64,000 nucleotides of DNA, taken from contig NZ_BJKK01000009.1 of NCBI RefSeq assembly GCF_006538325.1, positions 1 through 64,000 of the forward strand, written 5' to 3'. Position 1 is the stretch's first letter. Each line of letters begins with the position of its first letter. The notes below the pieces were generated by a model. That model was not told where the DNA came from. It made no database searches and saw nothing but the letters and a program-made list of their open reading frames with translations. Positions 16,422 through 25,917 of the stretch are shown here, piece by piece. Origin of the DNA: Alteromonas sp. KUL42. Lineage in GTDB: Bacteria; Pseudomonadota; Gammaproteobacteria; Enterobacterales; Alteromonadaceae. The translations under genes were made by a program, and so were the position numbers.

Positions 16422-18614
16422 CTAGCGTAGGAAGGCTTCGTGCAAACCGCCGTCTACACTAATAATTTGGCCTGTGGTTTTATTAAGCTGACCAGATACA
16501 AGAAGGTAAGCTGCCTCTGCTTGATCTTCAGGCGTGATTGGTGACTTAGTAAGTGTTCTCTGCGCATAGAACTCAGCCAAGCGTGTACGAAGTTCCTCAG
16601 TAGAGTCTGACTCTTGGAACGGAATATCATACTTTGTTAGCGAAGATATAACGCGGTCACGTGGGAACATGCTACTACCCTGCACAACAGTCGCAGGTGC
16701 CAGCGCGTTAACATTTACAAGCGGTGCTAGTGTTACAGCAAGCTCTCGTACCAAGTGGTTTGCTGCAGACTTACTTGTATCGTAAGCAAGTGAACCTTTC
16801 TTCGATACAGCTCCATTAACACTTGTAGTTAAAACCATATTCCCTTTCATTTGCTGCTTTTCCCAAATTTTTTGGGCTTCAGAAGCAACGACATAACCAC
16901 CTTTCACGTTTACGTTAAAGCTTAATTCAAACACTTGATCATTCTTCGCCAAATCTGCGCCTTCTGCAATGAAAACACCAGCGGTAACAATAACTTTGTC
17001 GATACCTCCGTAGGCAAGAGTAACGTTAGCAAACAACTCTTCTACAGTATCGCGCTTTGTGATATCCACTTCTAAAGCAATCGCTGGCCCGCAAGAAGAA
17101 ATACCTGTTCCAGCTACTCCGATACCTTTACCATATAGAGCCTCAAGCTCTTCTGCTGTGGCTTTAGCATTTTCTAAACGCAAATCAGCACAAACAACAT
17201 GCGCGCCCTCTTTCGCTACGCGGTGAGCTGTAGCTTTGCCGATACCATCGCCTGCGCCAATTACTACAACTACATCTCTTGCTAAAGGGGCTTCTTTAGG
17301 CATTCTTTGTAATTTGGCTTCTTCTAAAGCCCAATATTCAATATCAAATGCTTCTTGTGCTGGTAATGCCGTATACTCTGATATAGCCTCAGCGCCTCTC
17401 ATAACTTCGATTGCGCAGTTATAAAATTCAGCAGTAACTCTCGATTCGCTTTTGTTTTTGCCCCATGCAATCATTCCAACGCCAGGAATAAGAACAACTG
17501 TAGGACTTGGATCCCTCATTGCTGGAGAACCTTCTCGCTTACATGCTTCGTAATAGGCCGTATAGTCTTCTCTATATTTCTCAAGAGAGTATTCAAACTT
17601 TTCAACCAATGTTTCTAGATCGTCTGTTTCAGGATTAAAGTCTACAAACAATGGTTTAATCTTTGTGCGAAGGAAGTGGTCGGGACAAGATGTGCCTAAA
17701 TCAGCGAGTCGAGAAGCATCTACACTATTTACGAAACGTAGTGTTGCTTCATCGTTTTGCAATGTGCCGATATATTTAACCTTATTCGAAAGCTTGCCTC
17801 GAGCAATTGGCATGAACTCTACGAGAAGCTTCTTCGAATCCTCAGCAGATAGCGGCGCATACTTTTGACCACCAAATGTTTGCTCGCCTTTATCATGCTC
17901 TTCAATATAACGAGCAGCCGTTTCAATAACCCACAGTGACGTTTCATAACAGCTTTTACTCTCTGAAGACCAGTTTGTGTGACCATGTTGTCCCAGCAAG
18001 ATTCCCCAGATATCTGGATTCGCTTTGTAGCTATCCTCACAAACTTTAGCGGCTTCCCATCCCGGTCTCATCCATGGCACGTATGCCAGTTTTCCACCCC
18101 AAATCACTTCCGTAAGGGCTTCTTGGTCTTTACAAGAGGCAACCGATATAACTGCATTTGGGTGTAAGTGATCGACATGCTTTTCGTCAATCATAGAGTG
18201 CAAAGGCGTATCGATTGAAGACGCTCTCGGATTCAAGCAAAAGTTGCAGTGCTTGAACATACCAACCATGCGATCTTCACCCGCAGACTTATAACCTTTA
18301 TCAGGATATTGCTGATAAACGGTATCTAAAGCTTTTAGTTTGTCTTCATAAAGTGAAGAAAAGTTTTCTTTTGTCGAAGTTCGTAAATCACCGCCAGAGC
18401 CTTTAACCCACAATACTTCTACTTGCTCACCTGTTAACGGGTCTTCCTCAAATAGCTTTGCAGATGTATTGCCGCCGCCAGTATTTGTAATCCTTTGGTC
18501 TTCTCCTAGCTTATTGGAACGATAGACTAGGTTTTCTACTGGAGAAAGCTTATCTGCTTCTTCATCCTTCCAAAGATACTTTACATGCTTGTAATCATCG
18601 GGTTTAAAAGCCAT
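16422..18614 (-). CDS. Bifunctional rhamnulose-1-phosphate aldolase / short-chain dehydrogenase
   Basis: A 730-residue fusion. Residues about 20-400 are a class II aldolase/adducin domain with TGGGNTSAK, a metal-binding histidine pair in HVDHLHPNAV, and GQHGHTNW. Residues about 445-730 are an SDR domain with the NAD-binding glycine motif VIGAGDGIGKATA and the active-site AYDTSKSAA (Tyr and Lys). The first half splits L-rhamnulose-1-phosphate into DHAP and L-lactaldehyde; the second oxidises lactaldehyde to L-lactate. Bacillus and rhizobial rhamnose loci carry the same fusion. It is the first gene of the operon with rhaI and lldD, and four phased operator half-sites lie 90-130 bp upstream. Confidence 0.92.
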   Translation of the reverse strand: MAFKPDDYKHVKYLWKDEEADKLSPVENLVYRSNKLGEDQRITNTGGGNTSAKLFEEDPLTGEQVEVLWVKGSGGDLRTSTKENFSSLYEDKLKALDTVYQQYPDKGYKSAGEDRMVGMFKHCNFCLNPRASSIDTPLHSMIDEKHVDHLHPNAVISVASCKDQEALTEVIWGGKLAYVPWMRPGWEAAKVCEDSYKANPDIWGILLGQHGHTNWSSESKSCYETSLWVIETAARYIEEHDKGEQTFGGQKYAPLSAEDSKKLLVEFMPIARGKLSNKVKYIGTLQNDEATLRFVNSVDASRLADLGTSCPDHFLRTKIKPLFVDFNPETDDLETLVEKFEYSLEKYREDYTAYYEACKREGSPAMRDPSPTVVLIPGVGMIAWGKNKSESRVTAEFYNCAIEVMRGAEAISEYTALPAQEAFDIEYWALEEAKLQRMPKEAPLARDVVVVIGAGDGIGKATAHRVAKEGAHVVCADLRLENAKATAEELEALYGKGIGVAGTGISSCGPAIALEVDITKRDTVEELFANVTLAYGGIDKVIVTAGVFIAEGADLAKNDQVFELSFNVNVKGGYVVASEAQKIWEKQQMKGNMVLTTSVNGAVSKKGSLAYDTSKSAANHLVRELAVTLAPLVNVNALAPATVVQGSSMFPRDRVISSLTKYDIPFQESDSTEELRTRLAEFYAQRTLTKSPITPEDQAEAAYLLVSGQLNKTTGQIISVDGGLHEAFLR

Positions 18615-18703
18615 TACAGTGTCCTAAAATTAACAGTTAGTTATGTATCACAAATGTGAACATCGATTAATACGTCCACAATACACGCCACTTCCAATCC
18701 TTG

Positions 18704-18742
18704 TCAATCATTTTCAATCACAAATGATTGATATTTGATTGG
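18704..18742. promoter_or_regulatory. Four phased TCAATCA/TGATTGA half-sites upstream of the rhamnose operon
   Basis: TCAATCA at 18704 and 18714, TGATTGA at 18725 and TGATTGG at 18736. Spacing is 10, 11 and 11 bp, i.e. one helical turn each, with a centre of symmetry between the second and third. This is the densest copy of a motif that also precedes rhaK, deoR, kdgK and GH43. The DeoR-family protein at 20526 is the likely binder. Confidence 0.65.
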
Positions 18743-18779
18743 TAGTGTCATGAAGTGTGTACTAAATTGATTAATTCTT

Positions 18780-20168
18780 TTAGTTTTGAGCGCCTTTGAT
18801 TGACCTATGCCATTCTTTTACATACGCATTCAGACCAAAGAAATAAGAAGGCTCAACGGTTTCTAGGTCAAGCTCGTGTGCTTGTTCACCGTATTTAATA
18901 AGTGCAGCCGCTCCTAGTACAGTACCGGTATTGTCTGAAGATGCGAATACGGTTTGGTTTGGTCTCAATTGAGCAACAAGACGACAGAGTAAAGGATTCT
19001 TTAAAAAAGCCCCTTCAATGTAAATCGGCCCTTCAGCGTTTAAATCACTCAGACGCTGATTGATCATTAGTGCGCAGTAAAGAGTAGCAATAGCCTGCGG
19101 AGAGCTTGGTTTTTCTGGACATAGCAAGCGAGGTTTAATACCCGGAAACGGCCCATTACCTTCACTAAAATCCGGAGTAACAAGCCAAAAATTACTCAGA
19201 GCATCTTGAATTGCGCTCTCGGTCGGATTCATCTTTATATTACCGCCCAAAGTTGAACATATTCTTTCGTACTCTCTCCCTCCCATGAATCTTGCACAGG
19301 AAACTGGGTTACCATTAATGTCAACATTGGCAAGCGTATCTGTTTTATTGTGAAGAGAGCTTACAGCCCCACCAGACTGCATTAAGATAGTCCAAGTTCC
19401 AGTAGATATGACGGTGAACTCATCATCTTGTTCGCCGCTATTCAGGTATCGTAAAAAGCTCGCATTACTATCATGAATACCACAGTAAATCTTGCACGAT
19501 GTCGGTAGAGCGGTCTGTTTAGAAACATCATCGGTCACGTTTCCGATGCAATCCCATGCTTTCTTCAAAGGAGGAAACAAGTTAGACCACCCTTTCTTAT
19601 TTGCAAGAGAAGAGTATTCACCCTCTATAGGCTTCCATAAGTCTGTGTGACAACCCAATGACGTTACTTCAGAGCTTAGCTCAGCACCTAGCCTCCATGC
19701 CCAATACTGCGGATACAATAAAATTGTATCCGCATTCGAAAACGGCTCTGGATACTTCCTTTGTAACCAATATAATTGCTTGGCTAGGTTTAAACCTGCT
19801 GGAAGATAAGGCGAGTAAGTTTCTTTGAAAACTGGGCGTTCTGCCTTGTATAGCTCAGCGCATTCATCGATACCTTGATATTCATAATCTAAGATGGGAA
19901 GCGTGAGCGCTCTTGATTTATCTGTAACATTGCTATCAATAAGCGCAGCAGTTGCCCCATGGGTAGTCACAACGAACCCTTCGACATTTTTAGTGTGGGT
20001 GCATGACTTTAGCGTCTCGACAATCCAGTCCCATATGTTGTCGACATCTGCTTGAGGGTATTGGCCCGCTATAGGGGCGTTTTTGCAACTGAAACTCGCT
20101 ACCTGCTCATGATTTGACACAAACAATAGTTTTATATGAGTTTTACCAATATCTAAAACAGCTTTCAC
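18780..20168 (-). CDS. rhaK: Rhamnulokinase-like FGGY carbohydrate kinase
   Basis: A 462-residue FGGY-family kinase. The N-terminal phosphate-binding strand is AVLDIGKTHIKLLFV, the second domain carries STGTWTILMQSGG, and the C-terminal part has GPIYIEGAFLKNPLLCRLV and GTVLGAAALI. It should phosphorylate L-rhamnulose at O1 before aldol cleavage. It is monocistronic, on the same strand as the rhamnose operon but with its own upstream region (20169-20525) containing phased operator half-sites. L-fuculokinase is a possible alternative by family, but the rhaI and aldolase neighbours favour rhamnulose. Confidence 0.82.
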   Translation of the reverse strand: MKAVLDIGKTHIKLLFVSNHEQVASFSCKNAPIAGQYPQADVDNIWDWIVETLKSCTHTKNVEGFVVTTHGATAALIDSNVTDKSRALTLPILDYEYQGIDECAELYKAERPVFKETYSPYLPAGLNLAKQLYWLQRKYPEPFSNADTILLYPQYWAWRLGAELSSEVTSLGCHTDLWKPIEGEYSSLANKKGWSNLFPPLKKAWDCIGNVTDDVSKQTALPTSCKIYCGIHDSNASFLRYLNSGEQDDEFTVISTGTWTILMQSGGAVSSLHNKTDTLANVDINGNPVSCARFMGGREYERICSTLGGNIKMNPTESAIQDALSNFWLVTPDFSEGNGPFPGIKPRLLCPEKPSSPQAIATLYCALMINQRLSDLNAEGPIYIEGAFLKNPLLCRLVAQLRPNQTVFASSDNTGTVLGAAALIKYGEQAHELDLETVEPSYFFGLNAYVKEWHRSIKGAQN

Positions 20169-20307
20169 TCTAACGCTAACTCCAGTTTTCTGAGATGACG
20201 GAGATACCGACTAAATAGCAACACCAACAAAAGCTATGGCGTATTCATTCAAACTTTTAAGTAGTTATTCGGTATCCCTAATTGTTAACGCTATGTATAC
20301 CAAATCG

Positions 20308-20348
20308 TGATTGCAATTGAAAGCTTTTGATTAATAACTATTGATTGA
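20308..20348. promoter_or_regulatory. TGATTGA-type half-sites upstream of rhaK
   Basis: TGATTGC at 20308, TGATTAA at 20328 (20 bp later) and TGATTGA at 20342. They match the half-site seen before the other rhamnose and uronate operons. The 357-bp gap 20169-20525 otherwise holds the stem-loop at 20417 and no gene. Confidence 0.5.
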
Positions 20349-20416
20349 CGATAGTTGAGTGCATCCCATCAAAAGATATTAGAATTAAGGGGGGACTTAT
20401 TGAACGGGCTAGTGAA

Positions 20417-20445
20417 TAGAGGTTTCAAGTTGTAGGAAACCTCTA
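20417..20445. repeat. 10-bp stem-loop between rhaK and deoR
   Basis: A perfect 10-bp inverted repeat, tagaggtttc / gaaacctcta, with a 9-base loop. It lies after the deoR stop on the minus strand, but no T tract follows on either strand, so it is a weak terminator candidate, or an RNA structure in the rhaK leader region. Confidence 0.45.
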
Positions 20446-20525
20446 ATAAGTAGCGTTTTACATAAGTGGTGACGGAAACTAACGCCCGCTTACCAAACTA
20501 TTAGTTCAGGGATTAAAAATGATAG

Positions 20526-21323
20526 TTACGCAGCAGCGAGGGTTTCCACATCAACGACGATTACTTCAATACCGTAGCTTTTGATCTCATCAAGCTGTGC
20601 TTTGTCCGCGCGATTATCCGTAATCACTATGTCAACCGCATCTAAATCGCAGAAAACCAGATTGCTCTGTAAACCAATTTTACTGCTGTCAGCTAATACA
20701 ACTAACTTGTCAGCTTGCTTACGCAATTTCTTTTCCGCCAAGATTAAGAGAGGGTCAGATTCCATTACGCCATACTTGCTAATTCCTGGCGTGCCCATGA
20801 ACATCATAGTCCCACGGTAGTTCTGAGTCGTATCATTTTCAAACGAGCTCAATATTATACTTTGTTTTCGGTAAACCTCGCCGCCAGGTAACGTCACCTG
20901 ATTTTGGCTGTTTTCCACTAAGTCTTGGGCAAGAACAAACGAGTTGGTGAGTACATTGAGTCGCTTATCTCTTAAAAATTCTGCCATCATAAATGTCGAA
21001 CTACCGCCATTTATAATGATCGATTCACCGTCATTGCAAAGTTCGCATGCGGTTTTAGCGATAGCGCGTTTTATGTCTGCGTTTTTCTCTTTATCGATTA
21101 GAAAAGCGTTTCCAGAAAGATAGAAGTTTGAAGTGGAGCCACTATCTATTACTTGTGCGCCGCCGCGAATTTTTTTAATCTTTTTCTGCGCAGATAGTTT
21201 CTTTAAGTCTCGTCTGATAGTTGCTTCTGATGCTCCAAGTTGACTACACAACTCAGGTACACTTGCAAATGTTGACTCTTCCAATATCTCTAGAATTAAC
21301 TGCTGTCGCTGCTTTTCAAGCAT
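20526..21323 (-). CDS. DeoR-family transcriptional regulator of rhamnose/ulvan catabolism
   Basis: A 265-residue repressor-type protein. The N-terminal winged helix-turn-helix covers about residues 3-58 (QQLILEILEESTFASVPELC...ASEATIRRDLKKLS, then KKIRGGAQVI). The C-terminal sensor domain is of the DeoR sugar-phosphate type, with ESIIINGGSSTFMMAEFL, VTLPGGEVYRK and KLVVLADSSKIG. The effector is probably a phosphorylated rhamnose intermediate, by family habit. It is transcribed alone, with a symmetric TCAATCA/TGATTGA pair just upstream, so it may repress itself. It is the only conventional sugar regulator in the window and the best candidate for reading the shared TGATTGA motif. Confidence 0.85.
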   Translation of the reverse strand: MLEKQRQQLILEILEESTFASVPELCSQLGASEATIRRDLKKLSAQKKIKKIRGGAQVIDSGSTSNFYLSGNAFLIDKEKNADIKRAIAKTACELCNDGESIIINGGSSTFMMAEFLRDKRLNVLTNSFVLAQDLVENSQNQVTLPGGEVYRKQSIILSSFENDTTQNYRGTMMFMGTPGISKYGVMESDPLLILAEKKLRKQADKLVVLADSSKIGLQSNLVFCDLDAVDIVITDNRADKAQLDEIKSYGIEVIVVDVETLAAA

Positions 21324-21381
21324 TACTTTTCTGTCCTATTTAGCGTTATAGATATTAATATAGGGACCCAAGTAACCAAAA

Positions 21382-21409
21382 TCAATCAAAAAACTCATTT
21401 CATGATTGA
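21382..21409. promoter_or_regulatory. Inverted TCAATCA/TGATTGA pair upstream of deoR
   Basis: TCAATCA at 21382-21388 and TGATTGA at 21403-21409, starts 21 bp apart (two helical turns). Flanking bases extend the symmetry to aaaatcaatca and tgattgatttt. It lies 59-86 bp upstream of the deoR start, consistent with autoregulation, and just after the end of kduI. Confidence 0.6.
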
Positions 21410-21454
21410 TTTTGATATAATTTACATACTTGATAGCTATTTTCAGTAGATTAT

Positions 21455-22286
21455 CTAGCTTAACGAAGAGATTTCGATGTGGTCCATGTCGTCAAACTCT
21501 TGATTCTCACCACCCATCGCCCAGATAAAACTATAGTTAGTCGTACCGACCCCACTGTGAATAGACCAACTAGGAGAGGCAATAGCAACTTCAGGGGCTA
21601 ATGGCAAAGTTTTGACTTCTTTAGGCTCACCAAGCATGTGAAATACTCGTTCGTTTTGGTCAAGGTCGAAGTACATATATATTTCAGTTCTACGAAAATG
21701 CGTATGAGGCGGCTTAGTATTCCATACGCTGCCTGTTTTTAACTCTGTAATACCCATCACTAATTGACAGCTATCCACGATTCCAGGGCGGATTGATTGG
21801 AAAATCGTTCTTTCATTCGATGTTTCCTGAGAACCAAGCTCGATGTGTTTTGCATCGACTTTAGGCACGTGAACTGTTTTAGTTACACGGTGTGCTGGGT
21901 ATGAAACCATATAAAATTTTGCAGGCTCATTTGGGTCATCCGATGACAAAGTAACTTCTTTACTTCCTCTCGACACGTACAAGCTATCTTTTTGCGCCAT
22001 CGTGTAATCATTGCCATCAACTTTAACAGCGCCTTTACCACCGATGTTAATGATGCCAAGTTCTCGCCTTTCACAAAAACTAATCGGCCGCTAATTCTTT
22101 ATGTGTAGGTAACTCAATAGGTGAGCCTGTCGGCATCGCGCCACCAATAACAGCCCGATCAACATCTGTGTACGTAAGTGAAAGCTGACCAGGAACGAAA
22201 AGAGGTTCAGTTAAGAAAGCCTCTCTAAGCTCTTCATTAGTCATGCTGGGGTAGCTGCGTTTATTTGTAGAGAAAAGAAAATTCAT
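21455..22286 (-). pseudogene. kduI: 5-dehydro-4-deoxy-D-glucuronate isomerase, frameshifted
   Basis: KduI converts 5-keto-4-deoxyuronate from unsaturated uronates to 3-deoxy-D-glycero-2,5-hexodiulosonate. The N-terminal part (22286-22080) reads to PIELPTHKELAAD and stops at TAG. The remainder continues in another frame as ERRELGIINIGGKGAVKVDG, then GMGAFLDLN-region equivalents, to the end at 21455 with the cupin metal motif PPHTHFRRTEIYMYF. Removing the single G of that TAG (near 22080) restores DYF-x-ERRELG and one ORF of about 277 codons, the normal KduI length. It is last in the kdgK-TRAP-kduD-kduI operon. With this indel the enzyme would be lost, unless it is a sequencing error or another copy exists. 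Confidence 0.85.
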
Positions 22287-22330
22287 GCGATACCTTTTTA
22301 TCGTGAGGTGAAAATTTGAACAGGCTCGCT

Positions 22331-23104
22331 TTAGCGAGCCATCCAGCCACCGTCAACAAGCAATACATGCCCGTTAACATATGATGAGGCCTTTGAAGAA
22401 AGGAAAATAGCTGCACCTGCCAGGTCATCTGGTTGCCCCCATTTATCCGCAGGAATTCGGCTACTAATACTTTCAAATCTCTCTTTGTCTTGACGGATAT
22501 TAAAAGTATTGTCTGTTTCAAAATAGCCAGGGGCAATTGCATTAACTTGAATGTTTTTGTTAGCCCACTCATTAGCAAGCGCTTTAGTCAACTGAGCTAC
22601 GCCGCCTTTGCTTGCTGCATAAGCAGGTACTGTTATTCCACCAGAGAAACTCAGTAACGATGCGATATTAATTATCTTCCCGCTGCCTTGCTTAAGCATC
22701 TGCTTGCCAGCTTCTCGACAAAATGTGAATACGCCATTTAAGTTAACATTTATTACTTCATTCCAATCTTCATCAGAAAACTCGTGCGCAGGTGAACGCT
22801 TAATTGTCCCAGCGTTATTAACTAAAACGTCAATTCGACCATGATTTTCAATAATCTTATTTACGGTATCGATAATTTGGGAGGTGTCTGATTGATCGCA
22901 CCCATAGCCAGCACACTCAATATCTTTCTTAACCAGCAAGTCAATGGTAGATTCTACGCTCTTTGTCGAAGAACCAATCGCGATTACTGTCGCACCCGCT
23001 TCACCTAGCGCCAAAGCAATGCCCTGCCCTAGCCCTCTGCTCGCACCAGTAACGACTGCAACTTTTCCATGTAGGCCAAATTGTCTACTTAAATAATCAG
23101 ACAC
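22331..23104 (-). CDS. kduD: 2-deoxy-D-gluconate 3-dehydrogenase / KduD-type SDR
   Basis: A 257-residue short-chain dehydrogenase. It has the Rossmann motif VTGASRGLGQGIA, the NNAG motif (VLVNNAGTIKRSP), catalytic Ser in IINIASLLSFSGG and YAASKGG (Tyr, Lys). Length and the sequence around the active site match KduD, which reduces 3-deoxy-hexodiulosonate to 2-keto-3-deoxygluconate (KDG). It sits between the TRAP large-permease gene (26 bp upstream) and kduI (45 bp downstream) on the same strand. The reaction between KduI and KdgK in the same operon supports the call. Confidence 0.9.
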   Translation of the reverse strand: MSDYLSRQFGLHGKVAVVTGASRGLGQGIALALGEAGATVIAIGSSTKSVESTIDLLVKKDIECAGYGCDQSDTSQIIDTVNKIIENHGRIDVLVNNAGTIKRSPAHEFSDEDWNEVINVNLNGVFTFCREAGKQMLKQGSGKIINIASLLSFSGGITVPAYAASKGGVAQLTKALANEWANKNIQVNAIAPGYFETDNTFNIRQDKERFESISSRIPADKWGQPDDLAGAAIFLSSKASSYVNGHVLLVDGGWMAR

Positions 23105-23129
23105 GTCATGTCTCCTAACTTTATTGTAA

Positions 23130-24423
23130 TTAAATGAGACCCAGAAGCTTAGGTAAAAACTCGCTGATTTCTGGGAAAATAATGGTAAGCGCTAGTGCAA
23201 AAATCATCGCAACGTATAACGGAAGAATAGGTTTCATAATCTCACTAATAGATACTTTTCCTATACTGCATCCCACGAATAAAACACTTCCTACAGGAGG
23301 TGTGCACAGGCCAATAGATAAATTTAAAATCATCATAATTCCAAAGTGCAGAGGCGATATATTCAGCATTTCCGCAATGGGTAAAAATATGGGGGTAAAT
23401 ATCAGTACTGCTGGGGTGACATCCATGAATGTGCCTACAGCAAGCAATATAAGGTTCATTATAAGAAGTATAATGATGGTATTTTCAGACACCGATAGTA
23501 GCGAGTTGCTGATAGCTTGCGGTATCTCCTCATAGGACATCAGCCAAGACATTGAGGCCGAGGCACCAATTAGAAACATAACAATCGCTGTTGTACCTAC
23601 GGTTTTTAATAAAATTGGGTAAAGGTCTTTTATTGACAACTCTTTATATACACCAAGGGCCAACACAAGGGAGTATAAAACTGCTATGGCCCCAGCCTCC
23701 GTCGGCGTAAATAGGCCTCCAATGATCCCACCAATGATTAGCACAATTAAGAACAAACAAGGGATAGCGCCGAATAAACTGGGCCAAAACTTCCCTACTT
23801 CTATACTGCTATCCGCGGCAATTCCGGCTCGCTTGATATAAAATGCTGCCCCCATCATTAAAAAAGCCGTAACTAAAAGGCCTGGTAAATATCCGGCTAT
23901 AAACAGGGCTGCTATTGATACTCCGCCACTAGCTAATGAATAGATGATAAGAATGTTACTGGGAGGAATTAGCATGCCTGTTGTTGCAGCGGTGACAGTG
24001 ACTGCCGTACTAAACGGCCTGCTGTAGCCCTCTTTTTCCATTGCAGGGACCATAAAACCGCCGACAGCAGATGTTGCCGCAACAGCTGACCCCGAAATCG
24101 AGCCAAAAAGAGCACAAGAGATAATATTTACAAAGGCTAGGCCTCCAGGGAGCTTTCCGACCAACACTTTGGCGAATTCAATCAGTCTGACAGCAATCCC
24201 ACCTTGCCCCATCAGATATCCAGATAAGACAAAAAAACGGAATCGCTAATAATGCAAAGCTATCAACCCCTACTGCTAGCCTTTGCGCTAATGTGGTTAA
24301 TGCAGGAAGCGTATCAATCGTTAAGAGCATAGTTGCTAAAGTCGCTACAATAATACTCACTGCGATAGGTACGTTTATCAAAAGCAGGATGAAAAACACT
24401 CCGAAAAGTACTACTGAAGTCAT
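23130..24423 (-). pseudogene. dctM: TRAP transporter large permease DctM, frameshifted at a T7 run
   Basis: A DctM-type subunit of about 430 residues with some 12 membrane helices. The N-terminal part (24423 to about 24225) reads MTSVVLFGVFFILLLINVPI...SFALLAIPFF and then leaves frame. The rest, from VLSGYLMGQGGIAVRLIEFA to the end, is intact in the next frame. The switch is at seven T on the coding strand (A7 at 24221-24227). With six T the protein reads AIPFFVLSGYLMGQGG, the family consensus. It overlaps dctQ by 4 bp at its start and is followed by kduD. As written it would yield no functional transporter. A homopolymer sequencing error is likely because the other subunits are intact. Confidence 0.88.
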
Positions 24424-24923
24424 AGTGCGTGCTCCCTTAGATTGCTAGGGTCTTTTACTTCTAAAAGTCCCCATACACCGTACAAGATAAACAGACACCC
24501 ACTAATTGGAACTACCAGATAAACATATCCCATAGGAATACCAAGTACGGGGGATTCTTGTTTTAGCAGAAAGGTGATGTAAGTAAGATTGACCCCACCT
24601 ATAACCAGAACGCCTACAGCGAACAATATTACTAGTACATATCCTAACTTTGCCGTTGTAACCGCAGCGTTACTCTGCATCTTTTTAGTTAAGTAATCGA
24701 ACCCCAAATGGCTATGGGTATGAAAAGCATAAGCACTGCCCAGCAAGCTAATCCATATCAAGAAAAAGCGGGCAAGCTCTTCCGTGAAGGAGCTTGGGTG
24801 AGGTAAAACGAAACGCGTTATCACCTGCCAAGTTACATTTAGTACTAGCAGAGCCATCATTGTTGCTAATAATACTCGCAACGCTTTATTTAGCGTAGGA
24901 ATGATTCCTGAGAGTGTCTTCAT
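24420..24923 (-). CDS. dctQ: TRAP transporter small permease DctQ
   Basis: A 167-residue inner-membrane protein with four hydrophobic segments (about 15-35, 45-66, 88-110 and 132-152). It carries the DctQ hallmark FTEELARFFLIWISLLGSAYA. It forms the membrane part of a tripartite ATP-independent transporter with the DctM and DctP neighbours, driven by an ion gradient. The start overlaps the dctP stop by 4 bp and the end overlaps dctM by 4 bp, indicating translational coupling. Confidence 0.9.
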   Translation of the reverse strand: MKTLSGIIPTLNKALRVLLATMMALLVLNVTWQVITRFVLPHPSSFTEELARFFLIWISLLGSAYAFHTHSHLGFDYLTKKMQSNAAVTTAKLGYVLVILFAVGVLVIGGVNLTYITFLLKQESPVLGIPMGYVYLVVPISGCLFILYGVWGLLEVKDPSNLREHAL

Positions 24924-25915
24924 TGTTCTACTCCTAACGACTTTATCTGCTTAACAAGCGCTTCCAAATCGCTACCTTTTAAAGATTCGTAGACGGGGAG
25001 TACACTCTCTTGAAATACACTTTTGTCGGCCTCAATAACTTCCACACCGGCTTTTTTTACTACTTCTAAGGATTCTAGTGTTGATTCGGCCCACAGCTCT
25101 CGTTGAAAGTCAGTAGCAGCCAACATAGATTCTTCCAACCACTTCTGTTGTTCAGTATTTAGCTGTTCCCAGACATGGGTACCGATGATGATCACGTCAG
25201 GTATTGAGGTGTGTTCATCTAAAATAAGGTACTGACTAACTTCATAGTGCTTTGAATAGTAAAAACTCGGGAGGTTATTTTCAGCACCGTCCACCACCCC
25301 CTGCTGGAGCGATGTATAAAGTTCCCCCCAACTTACTGGTGTGGCCGCACCGCCCATCGTATTGACCATAGAAACAGCAGTTTGGCTATTCATGACTCTT
25401 ATTTTTTGCCCTTGTAGATCATCGGGCGTAACCACTTGCTTCTTCGTCGTGTAGAAGCTTCTAGAACCGGCGTCAAAATAGCCTAGTCCTTTGAAGCGAT
25501 ATGGTTGACCTGCGGCAAGTAACTCTTTACCAACATTGCCGTTTAGCGTTTTCCAATAATGCTCTTGGTTATTGAAAAGATAAGGAAGGCTAAACACTTT
25601 CATCTCAGGCACAAAGCTTTCTAGCGCACTCGCAGAAACCTTCGTCATTCCCATACTCCCTATTTGAATGAGTTCTAGAACCTCCCTTTCGTCACCTACT
25701 TGTGATGAAGGATAAATAACGATAGACATCGAACCGTTAGATCTTCGCTCTAATTCCTCTTTTAGAAATACAAGACCTTTGTGTACAGGATGATTTATAT
25801 CTAACTGATGCCCTAGGCGAATAATATAAGTTTCGTCTTCGGTATCAGTGCCGCACCCTTGCAATACTGCTAGCGGAATCAATAAAAAAATTTTAAGAAA
25901 TTGCTTTATTGCCAT
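24920..25915 (-). CDS. dctP: TRAP transporter solute-binding lipoprotein DctP
   Basis: A 331-residue periplasmic binding protein with a lipobox (LAVLQGC, Cys about residue 21), so it is probably membrane-tethered. DctP features include IRLGHQLDINHPVHKGL, the ligand-binding arginine region GQKIRVMNSQTAVSM, and LYTSLQQGVVDGAENN. In operons with kdgK and kduD/kduI such proteins usually bind uronates or KDG-like acids; this one probably binds an unsaturated uronate or its open-chain form (inference). It starts 2 bp after kdgK. Confidence 0.9.
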   Translation of the reverse strand: MAIKQFLKIFLLIPLAVLQGCGTDTEDETYIIRLGHQLDINHPVHKGLVFLKEELERRSNGSMSIVIYPSSQVGDEREVLELIQIGSMGMTKVSASALESFVPEMKVFSLPYLFNNQEHYWKTLNGNVGKELLAAGQPYRFKGLGYFDAGSRSFYTTKKQVVTPDDLQGQKIRVMNSQTAVSMVNTMGGAATPVSWGELYTSLQQGVVDGAENNLPSFYYSKHYEVSQYLILDEHTSIPDVIIIGTHVWEQLNTEQQKWLEESMLAATDFQRELWAESTLESLEVVKKAGVEVIEADKSVFQESVLPVYESLKGSDLEALVKQIKSLGVEQ

Positions 25916-25917
25916 AT

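Noticed and set aside
18704..18742. Repeated TCAATCA units considered as a CRISPR-like or microsatellite array
   Set aside because: Units are 7 bp, in both orientations, and phased at one helical turn; an operator explains them better.
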